Shown here: piece after piece, positions 1 through 11,674 of the stretch
Layout: every line of letters begins with the position of its first letter
Numbering within the stretch: position 1 is the first letter of the stretch
Assembly (NCBI GenBank): GCA_043228905.1
Contig: JBHGNT010000002.1
Coordinates: 1,860,001 to 1,924,000 of the forward strand
DNA from: Azolla caroliniana
Lineage: Eukaryota; Polypodiophyta
Reading direction: 5' to 3'
Length of the DNA: 64,000 bases
Notes under the pieces: generated by a model
What the model saw: only the letters and a program-made list of their open reading frames with translations
Told to the model about the DNA's origin: nothing
Databases searched by the model: none
Made by a program: the position numbers and the translations under genes

Positions 1-78
1 TACCTTCGAAGAAGAAGAAGGCGAAGGGAACAAGGAAACCGAAGAATGCATGGAAGTGGAAGAGGCCATGGCTAACTC

Positions 79-81
<3 letters not shown>

Positions 82-157
<76 letters not shown>

Positions 158-158
158 G
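82..158. repeat. (TG)n(AG)n compound microsatellite
   Basis: An uninterrupted TG run (to about 136) passes directly into an AG run. Translated frames across it are meaningless CVCV or ERER strings. To its left, bases 2-81 stay open in all forward frames except frame 1. One of those frames is Glu-rich and could be the tail of a gene lying off the window, but nothing confirms this. Confidence 0.95.
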
Positions 159-3100
159 GTTGTACTGTGTCTCATTCTATTCTGTAATATATACGAGAAC
201 TATTCACATTATGTATGCGTCCACACTTGCATTGCATTATGGCCCCCACATTTTGTGTTGCAACTTGCATGCGTTATTTACTACCTAGTACCACCCACCA
301 CACACACACAAACACTTTTGGATTGGAAGCCCAAAACCGTTATATATATACATATATGTATGTATGTATGTATGTATTCTCGGTGTGCTCTCTCATTCGG
401 CGAGCTGAAAACATCGCGTCAAAAATGGGTCGAACCGAAAACAATACAGTCTCGGTCGGCCTTCCACCACACCCCCCTGTGTGTGAGCCTTGGCGCTTGG
501 AGAGCCTTAACACTTTCCAAACTCGCAAACTCGCTCACACAAGTTACGTGTTTAGGTAGCATCATGGTACCATCAATTTTGAAGATACCATATGCAAGGC
601 CATGCATGGAAACCTAGTAGAGAGTGAATATTGCTTACTTCTTGCATGCTCGACATATATGGTATTTCACGAGATGCATCATAGTTGTTACAAAACACAT
701 GTTTTATGTTTAGAATACTTTTTCTTTTGTTCCTAAACACATTTTTTAATACTTTGGAAAGTATTATTCACACATAAGGATAATACAACAAGCTTAATGG
801 TTGTTATTCATATGATCCCATTAATAAATATATGTCTTAATTTGACCATCCTGATGAATGTTAATGTGTGGCAAAACAATGTCAATGTATAGCTATCCTC
901 TCTCTCAAGTACAAACATGCATCAAATATGTAACCCCTAAACTTTTAAACTCCATCCCACAATAATGCATGTCACTTCTAGTCTCAATAATGGTTCACAT
1001 GCATATAATCTCATCTTCCATGGGATGATATCCCCTTGCACCAAACTTGCATAATGCCCTTGGCGTCACTGTATCGATAATAATGTTTTTGCATGGTCAC
1101 CCATAAATCAATCTACAAACATCTTAGTACGACACCTATGTTGGTTTATTTCATTTATTCACGTTAATATTATGTATGATGCATGAACAATAATTTTCCA
1201 CATGAAATGTATATTTTTAACAAGGTACTCTTCCAAAGCATTATTGATTTCTCGAACAAAACATAAACATGGTTTTTCCATTGAGAGATAGCATTAGCAT
1301 CCATCCCATTTATATTTTTTGTTGTATCAACTTATGGAAAATGAATTTGTAAAGCTACTTTGCTTTGGAGGTAAAACCATTGAAGCAACCTTAACTTCTA
1401 CCCTATTTACATTTGCAAGGGTTAAAATTATAGCAAATGCAGAGTGAAAATGCAAATTATAGAAATGTCTAAGATGAACAACACAAAAAAGAACTTTCTC
1501 TAAAGCTTTACTCCAACACACTATGGGGTCACTCATTATAAGGTTGCATGTTTGTCCTAGGCACAATATTCTTGCTCCTCCTAATATTGTCCAACAAAAA
1601 CTTTATTATGGTGATGGATTGTGTATAGGTGTTTTCTATTAATCTTTCCTCTCTAAACTATTGTAGCTAGCACTTGTGCTAATAGGTCATCCTCACTAGG
1701 AAGTTTTGTTTCCAGGGCATGAAGCTTGATGCTTTGTATTCCACTGGTGTCAAGTAGTTACCTTTGTAGATGGGGAACCTACAGGCTCAAGACACTCTAA
1801 TGTATCGAATGCTTTGATTGTTGAACGATGTCTTTGATCCCAATTCCAATGATTGTGTTTTGCTTCAATCATATTGGGGATGCTAATTATTTTCTCTTGG
1901 TCGACTCTACTAATCTATTGGCATAATACAATGTAGATTGCTCTTTTGTGGATGATTATATGTTCTTAGCAATGTGGTTAGCGAATAAAAAAAAAGTGTG
2001 TCTTGATTATTAACCTCTATCAAAGAGCCCAACCCATTCATAATTAGTTTATAGAGGAACATAGCTACTTAGGTTCAATATTGCCTTCATACGTGCATTT
2101 GTCTTCCACCCATTTGGTGCAATGACACTAAGGGGTTGGTTGAGTATGTAATGTTATTCATTGGAATCTCCAACCTTTGCCAAATGTTACATGTTGGCTT
2201 TCTGGATAAGCAACTTCAACCGAAGAGATAATTCTATGTCACATTTTCTTCCTACAGTTAAATATTTCGTGTGTTGTCACGATCACAATCTTGAATTCGA
2301 GGATCCACATGAGTATCTCAAAACCAATGAACCAACGTTACCATATGTATGTACATTACCAATACTATTGATCTATGATTTGTCCAAAATGACATTATGA
2401 GAACAAGGTGAAACCCAACTTCTTATGGAACAAAAAATATAATAGAGAAAAGAGAAATGGTTAATGATGATAAAAAAAAGTATAATTGAGGCATTATTAG
2501 CCAAACCCAATCCTTTTCCTTGGCCAAATGCCATATACAAGGGCATTTTTTTGGTGCAAGTTTCCATGACCACATAATGCACCAACATTTTGATATGTCC
2601 ATAGGTGAATGGCTTGTTGAAACAATGATGAATGAAAACACCATCAATGCAAGCCCAACTTCTTATGGGATAATAAATATAATAGGAATGTCTATAGAAT
2701 CATAGAAACATCTCAACCACCCTAACAAGGCTGTTCAATAGCCACATACATAGTGGTGGGAAGACAGGCATCAACAAAGAAAACATCCAATCAATCAAGG
2801 AGGGAAGGGGAATAAATAGGCAATAACATTAGGGAGCAAGAGTGTAAAGTGAAGAAGAAAAAGAAAAAGAAAAAGATAGTGGTAAAAAATAGAACAAGAT
2901 GGAGAAAAGCAATATAAGAGTGGTTAACCGAACACAATTATTTTTCTTGGCCAAATACCATAAGCAAAGGCATCATTTTAGTAAGTTTCCACCACCACAT
3001 ATATGTGCCAACATTTCACTTGTGAGAAGAATAGCTTGTTGAAACGATGATGAATGAAAACATCATAAATGGTCCTTATACATGGATCATCAACTAAAAG

Positions 3101-4197
3101 AGAGAATACAATTGCAATTGTGTAAAAGATGAAGTAATGTGAAACAAATTAGAGTTTTCAGATTCACACTCCACTAGCCCAAACGAGAAGGTCTTCATGT
3201 TCCCAATGGTATTAATAGACAACTTCTACAATAGAGTACCAATAAGATTCCGTCTTGACCCTAGTATGCTACATTAATGCTCATGCAGCACCAAGTTTTG
3301 TTAACACACCATTAGCTAAATGTTCACAACACTACCCTAATACATCATCATTTTAGCTTATGCCCCAATTATCCAATCATCAATGTTTCCAAGCTATGCA
3401 CTATACATTAATGAGCATGCATTGTTGGAAGATAGATCCAAGGGCCAAGCGATAAACCACACGATACATTTGTTTTATCACCTTTGGATATTACAAAAAT
3501 AGGTTAATTCATTAGCAACATATATACAGAAATGTAAACTAGCAAAACTTAATTAAGGTGCATACATCCTCATGAATCTATCATAGGTGGGAGAGGAACT
3601 TCCTCTATTTGTAAGGTTCAAACTGAGTCTAGAATTGCTAGTTTTGATGGTAATAGAAATTAAATCCACTAATCAATTTTTTTGCATGATGTAAAACGCT
3701 TAAGAAGTCACAAAGAGAGCATTAACCACTAATTTATATTGTACGATGCTAATAGTAATTTACAGCTGTTAATATATTTTAAATTGTGACGTGCCTTATT
3801 TGACTAGAATTAAATTAAAAATAAAAGTACTTAAAAAAAGTTACAATATACCTTTTAATGAATGAATGATTTTAGATATTTTCATTACAAACCTGGGGCC
3901 GAAAATTGGGTTGAGCATCAAAGCTCTATAAGTATTGCATCCTCAAATCCTATATATATAGGTCCCGATTCTCACTTCTGAGACATTTGAAGCCAAAACA
4001 TTCCGAAATCACAATTCAAATAAATAAATGCACCGCACTCGATTAGATTCGAGTGAGAAAGCGATGCAAATTTGGTAAAAATAATAATAATTGATCTCCC
4101 TAAAGAAGACATTCAACAGGTATGTATATATATAAACTCAGTGGAAAACTCTCGATCAACACATTCCCTAGGATGGAAAACTAAAATTAAACTAACT
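159..4197. other. AT-rich intergenic DNA
   Basis: No recognisable coding region, RNA gene or element. The open frames are short and contain no domain I recognise. A TATG tetranucleotide run lies near 355-375. A diverged direct repeat of about 145 bp lies at 2501-2650 and 2927-3072, and a shorter repeated motif at 2413-2450 and 2655-2691. The right part (about 4000-4197) should hold the 3' UTR of the TTM gene, which is transcribed leftward. Confidence 0.6.
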
Positions 4198-7100
4198 TCA
4201 AGCAGAACCTGAAGATGATCTCATTTTCATGATGCCACAAACACTTCCGAGGCCCAAGATTGTGATGCAAACAACAGTGATCAACCCTAGATCCGTCGTC
4301 TTGTTCTCTCTCATGAATGTATCCAACCATCCTCTCCGTTCATTGCCCAAATGCCTCCTCCCCTGAGAATTGCTTTGCCGCAAAATGTTACTTAAGAGAT
4401 CGAGTTGCGTGGTAAGATGACGTTGACCCCGCGCCAAAGACCGCAACTATGATAATGTATAATATGGCATTTTTTTATTTTTTGACAAAGAATGTCTACT
4501 TGTTAAGTTTTAAGTATTATTCAGCATAAAGAGAATATCTAATCTTTCAGGTTTATTCTTCTGGCTCTAGAGCTCTGCTCAATTTTCTATAAATTTGGAT
4601 TCTCATTTATATTTAAATAAGGATATTACAAGAAGAGAATTCAACTAATAAAAAGTCAATGATTTATCCATCTTTCTCCAGGCGGAATTTTAAGAAATCA
4701 AGAAACTCCTCGCTTCTCTGTCTCCGGATTTTAGGAAATCAAGAAATTATTCTGCCTTCTACATTGAGATTTTAAGAGCTATTTAACCTAATTAAAATTT
4801 TCTTTTCCTTTTTCTAAGATTTGTCTCCTATCTTCTGTTCAATCAAATCTCTTCTTGTGTATCCTAATTTTTTTGCAGTATTGGAAGACCAGACTTTTTC
4901 CAACAGATTTAGTAATTCATCGTACTAGGTCCTTATTAATGCATTTCATGATTTAAACTCTTTAAATAAATTCAATTTGATTATTTGCTCTCTTTCGAGT
5001 CTGATTTTAGGACCTGTGAAAATATATCATTTAACACATGTTAAAAACATTTACCTCTTCAATGACAGGAATGTCAACAGTGGAAGAAGAAAATGAGATC
5101 TGTCCAGGAGGTGAATAACCATTCCCTCCACACATGCCGATGTTACCATTCCCAAAAGAGCCCACCACCTCCACAACTGAACCTTGTGGCTTGCTTTGCA
5201 CAATGCCAAGACAACTCGATATCTTTGTTTCCACCTCTCCTAGGCGTGAAAGTAGCTCATCTATCCTTTCATTTAGACCCGTCATCTGTTCTGATATGTG
5301 AGCATATCCCTACCAGACCATTTTTTGGACATTATATGTGTTATTGGATAAGTTTTATATATGTGCCTCTGTGCTGTTTACTAAACATGCAAGAATGTGA
5401 CAATGTTGTTTACTAAAATATGCAAGAACATTAGCTAATAAATAATTAGATACATAGTTTACAAAACATACAAGAATTTGACATATCATTTATTAAAACA
5501 TATGAAAACAACAATGTTGTTAAAACAAGCTGACAACACACACACAAGAATTCAATGGTCTTTCTACGAATTGAAAATTTTCGAATGTATATCATTACAA
5601 AATAAAAAAACAGAAGCATTTTGATAGGGATTCTCTCTTACCTCCCTCTGCAGTGATGATGGCGAATCAAGGCATACATCGTCAGCTTTCTTATCATTTT
5701 GTTGCCATCTTGATTGCTGCTTTCTCATCTTCATAGGAATATGATCAGCTGTCAAGCTGAATAAAAAACAACAATTGCCCAGGTAAGTAAAAAGTAAGCC
5801 TAGAAGTTAATGAATCAAGAAAGAAAATAAAAACGACACTGGCCTCTGTTTTTAATTAAATTGACAATTGGAACTCTTACCCTAAACCATTATTGTCGTT
5901 CGTTTTCGTCCAACTGAAACACAACAAAACAGATGGATTCGTTATTGACATCTCTAAATTTGTCTGTTGTGTGAATCGGTAGTATGCAAAGTTGTGCACC
6001 TTTGGCTATAGAGATTTCTTACTCCAGGCTTAGCTTCAGCTATCCAAGAAAAAGATCGCATTGGGCTTTGAGACGGTGTCTCACTGATGCTTAACTTGGT
6101 CTTTAAATCCTCAGGGATGGCCTACAGAAAAAACTGTGATCAAATTTCAACTCAAGAAGATTACAAATATTCATTCGTGAGCGATATAAATCATTCAAAT
6201 CAAATATTTTTACTGTTATTCAATGAATGATTGGTAATATGCCAAATACATCAACTTGACTTCATTCATTGTAGCAATAAAGAAGGTTTTACATGATAAA
6301 GAAGATTTGAATCACACACCATGACTTCAGATGTAAGCTTCTCTAATTGGATCTGCTCGATATACGGATGGGGCATATACGAACCATCCAAACCTAGCTT
6401 CCTCGCTGCCTCTCCAACCAGTAATCTATCCTTACCTTGTACCTGCAATGTATAAATTTGATAAAGCAAGATCCTTCAATCAAACATTATGTAGTAATCA
6501 GTTCCCGCTTAGTGAAAAAAGATATGTTATATGAAGATTGATCAGGGATGTAAAAGCATGAATAGAACTGAGATTTATATTAACCTGGATGAATTTCTGT
6601 TGTAGCAGTTCGAGCTTGTCAATCTTGATGCAGAGAACATCATCTGAGAACACTTTGCTAACTCGTTTCAGAATTGTCGCTATTGTATAGCCAAGAGCCA
6701 TTAGGCCTCCAAGAAGCCGCACACTTACTTCGAAGGTAATACGAGGTGAAATGATAAATGGGTGATCAATCAAACACTCCTACACAAAGAAGTAGCTTGT
6801 CAATATATATGCATCATCGTAATAGAAACACACATTCATACAACAACCATATATACACACATGCATACACACTCATTCTTACTCGATCCTATACAAACAT
6901 ACCTTCATACAAATATGTATACATTCATATAATCACACACATACACTTATTCGATTATACATTCAATAATTTTTACACATTCATACATACATTTACCCAA
7001 TTGAACCCACACATACATTCAAACATTTATATACATTCATACACACTTGTTCAATCCTACACATACACATAAAAATTCTAACTTGTATATATTCAGACAA

Positions 7101-10100
7101 TCTTATGCACTGCATGCAGTTATTCCATCATACAGACATTCATATGAATTCATAAACAATAAATAGAAAAACTGCATTTTAATCGCAGAAGAATAGTCAC
7201 ATAAGTTATCTAACCTCTCACACAGTTAATACAAATGGCATGCATATGTTAAAATAAAATATGCAACAAAATAAATTATACCTCAAACATGAGACTGTAT
7301 TTTCCATCTCGGTTTCGCATTCTTAGATAAGATTGGCATGTGTCCGGATCTTCACCAGGTGGAAGAAGATAGATGTCATACGTGTCTTCTGTCACTTCAG
7401 TGCAGTTTGGAGAAAGGACGCTTCTGATTTGGTCTTCTTCCACAATAAGTGCAGACTGCCAGAGAAGTACTCATCAATGATACATTATAAAAGCAATGCA
7501 ACTATGACAACTTCACATATGTTTAGCAAATGATTGGCTTATGATGTGCAAGAAACTGCACGGCACACAATGCTTGGAATATGATGTGGGATATTACACT
7601 ACAATATGGCATGGTTAAACTGTGCCTAGTTATGTGGCCAATCATTGCCTAGAGACATGGTGCATATCAAAGTCAACCAACAACCATTGCCTAGTGATGT
7701 GACACCTAGCATTGCCGCCCACTCACCTTGCATAAAAGTACACACCAATCATCGCCTTGCATTAATTTGGCCTATTATGCTAAGACAGGAATTATGCCAG
7801 AGAAGATGTCCATGATGAGTAATGTAGTTTAATAAACATCAGCGCCTTAGGAATAAAGGCTGAACTTTACAGCCCATATGAAAGACTCAACTTGTTCACT
7901 ATTGCAATGTGTGCAAGATTGACAATAAGCCTGATTACAAATTAATCATATAGTTACCTTAAGAATATAAGCCGGACTTTGTAGCCCAGAAAATGGGTTG
8001 AATTTGTTCACTATCTTTATGTGTGCAGTCTCTAAATCTGGCTCAATGAACACTTTGTACATTGGATAAACCTGCAGAATAATCACACAAGAACTAAAAC
8101 ATCACAATAGAGTCAACCCTAAGTAATTAATCAAATAAATGTAAATTGAGTTGCCAGGTTGTCCTAGCTGTTCCATGACTTTGCTTTATAAAGCATGGCT
8201 CAAGAGCTCAAAAAACATTAAGACATGTGATTCCCACCATCAAAACAGAATAAATAGAAGTAACGAGAGTACAAAACTCACAGTCTCAGAAACTTGTTGG
8301 ATGATATCTTCAGGAGCTTGACCCGACCGGTTGATATCACGAAGCACCCTTTTCACGAGATCAAAATGAACGCCCCCAGTCACCGAGACACGTAGGTCGA
8401 GAAATGGCCGAATCTTCTCACTCAAAGCATAGATACCCTCGAGGATCACGATCCGGGAGGAAGGAACCTCAACCTTCCTGTCAATGATGATAAACAAACA
8501 CAAACTATTAAACCTACTGGGTTTATATATATAACTCCTGTCACCATCACATCCACATTCACAACCCCATATGCACTCAAGTTGATAAAAAGCCAAGAAA
8601 GTGTGTAATCTTCTGACAACCATTTTTCTGTCTAGTGGGCTTATATATATAGCTCCTGTCAGCATCACATCCACATTCACAACCCCATATTCCCTCAAGT
8701 TGACAGAAAGCCAAGAAAGTGTGTAATCTTCTGACATACATTTTTCCATTTTAAGAAAACCTACTCACTCAATTTTACTATATATATAACCAAGGAAACC
8801 ACCAAATTTTGTGGCTTACATTTCTCCTCTTTCAACACATGCATATATAATACCATAGACATTCAATTTCTGAAAGCTATAACAAATCCAAAAGGATATC
8901 AACTTCAACACACCCATTCCTTTGTACACATCACCTGATGATATAACCCAAAAACTATCAAAATTTACTATTTATATTTCTCCATTTTCAGTACACCCAT
9001 GCCTCCATACACTAAACTTTGAGTGAGTATAAACAAACCTAAAAGACTATAAATTATTCCAAGACTTCTATACTCGTGCAACCAAACAATATCAGGCCAA
9101 AAAGCTATAATAACTTACCACTTCCTCTTCCATCACAATTCACTCATACACACTCAAATGAAGAATGCAAAAGAGAACTACATTTCTACTCATGATTCAC
9201 CCATATCATGAGACAATTACATTTCTACTCTTTCAACATACGCATATGCCCACCCCCATACAAACTTAAATCAACAACTAGAATCCAAGTCAATAATGAA
9301 GCTTGTGACTTATATTTCACCTCTTTCAGCGCCGTATACACCCAGATAGGCTATATAGTGGCAACTCGAAAACTTTCAAATCATGTGATTAAAATTGCAC
9401 ACACAAAATGAAGGATGGGAGGGAGATGGGAAGTTGGCAGATAGATACACCATTCTGAGATTAAGGTTGCAAGACCAACCTGTAACCAGTCCGGCAACTC
9501 AGCTTAAAATCATAGATAGGCACATCAACAGCCTTTCCAGCTTTAAGGTCACTAATGTTTTGAAGAAGTAGGTCATAATCTGTGAGCCTTGGATCTGCAC
9601 AAATGTACATATATTAAAATACATTGCTTAGATATGAACATAACCCATATCAAGTGCTCCATTTCTTCAAATCAAAAGAGAAAAATATATCTCAAAACAT
9701 AAATGTATAGCTCCTAACATAAACCATGTAAACTGTTCTGTTCGTTTAATTTAAACGATAATAAAATGTAAATCTGAATGCATCCCATATGTGATCTATT
9801 TCTTATATTCAATAACAAGAGAGGTATCCTTGTACCATCATAGTTATCATCGACGACACGGCTACCATCATTGTAATTATCCATGGAAATTACAGTAATC
9901 CCAGGCTTGAATTTGCTCACTTTCTCCGAGAAGACAGTCTTCCCAGCACCAGAGGGGCCTGCAAGCCCAACCAGGATGACTCCAGGGATACTCTGTGAGA
10001 GCAGCTGGCAGGCCCTCATGAAAAGGAAGATGCCTTTCTCAAATGAGAGAGCATCAGGGACACGTTCGATCTCATAGCTGCCGCCTCTCCGTTTCACCAA

Positions 10101-10205
10101 CCGTAGCTGGTCTTTCAGAAGCCCCTGCCTTTTTTGGTGCTGAGTAGACCATGAGGATGAGGACGATGACCTCACCTGCGTTGCAGGGCGAGCATCCATG
10201 GTCAT
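4198..10205 (-). CDS. Triphosphate tunnel metalloenzyme, TTM1/TTM2 type (uridine kinase-like + CYTH, tail-anchored)
   Basis: Proposed exons (minus): 10205-9836, 9594-9480, 8477-8282, 8071-7958, 7455-7282, 6779-6585, 6442-6320, 6121-6000, 5913-5881, 5756-5642, 5285-5055, 4446-4198; 678 aa, with all phases matching. Walker A GLAGPSGAGKT is at residues 80-90, followed by a uridine-kinase-like domain to about 240 (SRIVILEGIYALSEK). The CYTH domain (about 265-400) includes TYDIYLLPPGEDPD and ISPRITFEVSVRLLGG. A coiled coil (LNERIDELLSRLGEVE) lies near 520, and a hydrophobic helix at about 648-669 ends the protein, fitting a tail anchor. Known family members hydrolyse pyrophosphate or tripolyphosphate; in Arabidopsis TTM1 and TTM2 are linked to senescence and defence, and TTM1 to the mitochondrial outer membrane. 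The start is the first in-frame ATG; the next, 6 nt on (10199), has a better context (ACCATGG). Exons 8 and 9 are the least certain: they were chosen because only that pairing keeps the frame open. Confidence 0.88.
6785..7080. repeat. CATA/CACA-rich low-complexity stretch inside a TTM intron
   Basis: About 300 bp built from shuffled CATACA, CATTCATA and CACACA motifs, lying in the intron between the exons at 7282-7455 and 6585-6779. A 104-residue open frame here is composition-driven and not a gene. Confidence 0.7.
8516..8752. repeat. 118-bp tandem duplication in TTM intron
   Basis: Copy 1 (8516-8633) and copy 2 (8634-8752) share long matches, including the TATATATA stretch, CACATCCACATTCACAACCC and AAGCCAAGAAAGTGTG. 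They sit in the intron between exons 2 and 3. The duplication keeps a frame open into exon 3 (8240-8749), which can mislead ORF callers. Confidence 0.85.
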
Positions 10206-10227
10206 TCCCACCCCTCACGTCTGATCA

Positions 10228-10352
10228 AAACCCTAAACTACTAATCTCTCTTCACCTCAAACCGCAATTTCTCCTCCCTCAAAATCCTAAACCATAAACT
10301 CCCTTTTCTCAAAACCCTAATTTATCTCTATCTCCCCTCCTCTAAACCCTAA
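10228..10352 (+). promoter_or_regulatory. Three telo-box motifs upstream of the TTM start
   Basis: Exact AAACCCTAA motifs occur at 10228-10236, 10312-10320 and 10344-10352, with a one-mismatch copy near 10281. They lie 23-147 bp upstream of the TTM ATG, in the likely 5' UTR or core promoter. Telo-boxes are common in plant promoters of housekeeping and translation genes; function here is inferred from sequence only. Confidence 0.5.
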
Positions 10353-10641
10353 TCCCCCGCGATCCCTAACCCTTGATCTCTTTCAAAATCTCATCTTTCT
10401 CAGAAAAATTACAAAGCAAAGGGTGATGACGACGATGGATATGGCTTCATATACCGTATCATATAACTATTTTTCATATACCTACATAGATATGTGTAGG
10501 GAGAGAGAGAGAGAGAATCAGAGGGTTGAACGATGAGGATTCGAACTCGGGTTCTTCGAAGGAATCAGAGGGTAGGCATGAGAGAGAGAGAGAGAGAATC
10601 AGGACGATGAATCCGAGAAACGAACAACGACGATGTATATG

Positions 10642-10678
<37 letters not shown>

Positions 10679-11511
10679 GCTTGAGTTCTCTTTTTTTGCT
10701 CTGCCCCAAAACATGACTTATATGCTATTCTCGTTCTACATTTGCTTTTTATATTTCTTTTTATTTTATCTATTTTTTTTATTTTTTATTTCTGTTTTAT
10801 ATATTTGTATCTATTTATATATGGGGTTTTATTTTTGGGAAAAGGGGGGGGGGGGGTATGAAATACATCCCATCTCCAAAAAAACAATAGAACTCTCGCA
10901 TTATTGCCCTTCTTCTTTTTTCTGGCCCTGGCCCTGTTATTACTCTATTGTTGGTCCTGGGATCACTCTTTCTCCTGCATGCTCACCCTAGAGTCCAATC
11001 AATCGCAACGAGGAGGCATGCATGAACAATGCAACTACCAACTCGATTCATGTGACCCGAGTGGCATCGTCACCATTTCCTAGTCATCCATGATCGGGTC
11101 ATGGCAAGCATCTCCTAAGATGTGAGTCGTATATGCTTGGCATACCTTGATTCATCACCTATATTATCACATGAGTCCTTTCGAGCTACAAACTTACAAG
11201 GATGTGCATGCATGGACTCGCTATCAATGATCTCATCTGTGAGCTTTTTCCAACCACAGGCTTGTATAACATATATGCATGTGTCGATTCAAATTAGTTT
11301 ACTTTTATTATGATTTCTTTCATTCATAAGGAGGCCCTCGGTGTAAGTAAGGCACACCAAAAAGAAATGTTGGTTGGGCTAGGCTTGTGTAAACCATCCA
11401 AGCTCCAATTGTAAGTATGGGAAACTCGAGGCTCAAGAGGGTGGGAAGTCTCCACCTTTGGTTTACATCAAAGAGTTAGCTCAAGGGTATATGCACATCC
11501 TATGGGAGATG
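10353..11511. other. TTM upstream region with GA/TC microsatellites, then unassigned DNA
   Basis: Short GA runs near 10500-10515 and 10580-10597, a longer TC run at about 10642-10674, a T-rich stretch (10740-10840) and a 13-G run at 10844-10856. The GA/TC runs lie within 500 bp of the TTM start and could belong to its promoter. Nothing recognisable is seen from 10860 to 11511. Confidence 0.5.
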
Positions 11512-11674
11512 GAGTTTTGGAGTTCCTTTTTTTTTACCATAAAACATATGCTCCATTGGTATTAATAAAAAGCCCGGAGGCAGTATACAAATAGTACATA
11601 ATATTGTTTCATCTCCACCAGTATATCTGAACTGATTCTAGCATTTGTAAAAATTGTTGAGTTTTGGAGTTCCT
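11512..11674 (-). mobile_element. 5'-truncated LINE 3' end with 16-bp target-site duplication
   Basis: GAGTTTTGGAGTTCCT occurs exactly at 11512-11527 and again at 11659-11674. Between them is a 131-bp insert starting with a T-run (11528-11535), which is a poly-A tail on the minus strand. The adjacent sequence matches the fragment at 58016-58085 (shared CTCCATTGGTATTAA and a CAGTATACAA-like end), so both are 3' ends of one LINE family. Confidence 0.85.

Noticed and set aside
88-288. Open frame with CVCV and ERER
   Set aside because: A translated microsatellite.
6758-7072. 104-codon frame rich in His/Tyr/Thr
   Set aside because: Low-complexity CATA-rich intron sequence.
8240-8749. 169-codon minus-strand open frame across the TTM intron
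   Set aside because: It reads exon 3 plus the duplicated intron; only 8282-8477 is coding, and both ends overlap splice sites.
10541-10575. GTTCGAATCC-like box B near the TTM promoter
   Set aside because: No box A or tRNA fold nearby; likely chance in the GA-rich region.
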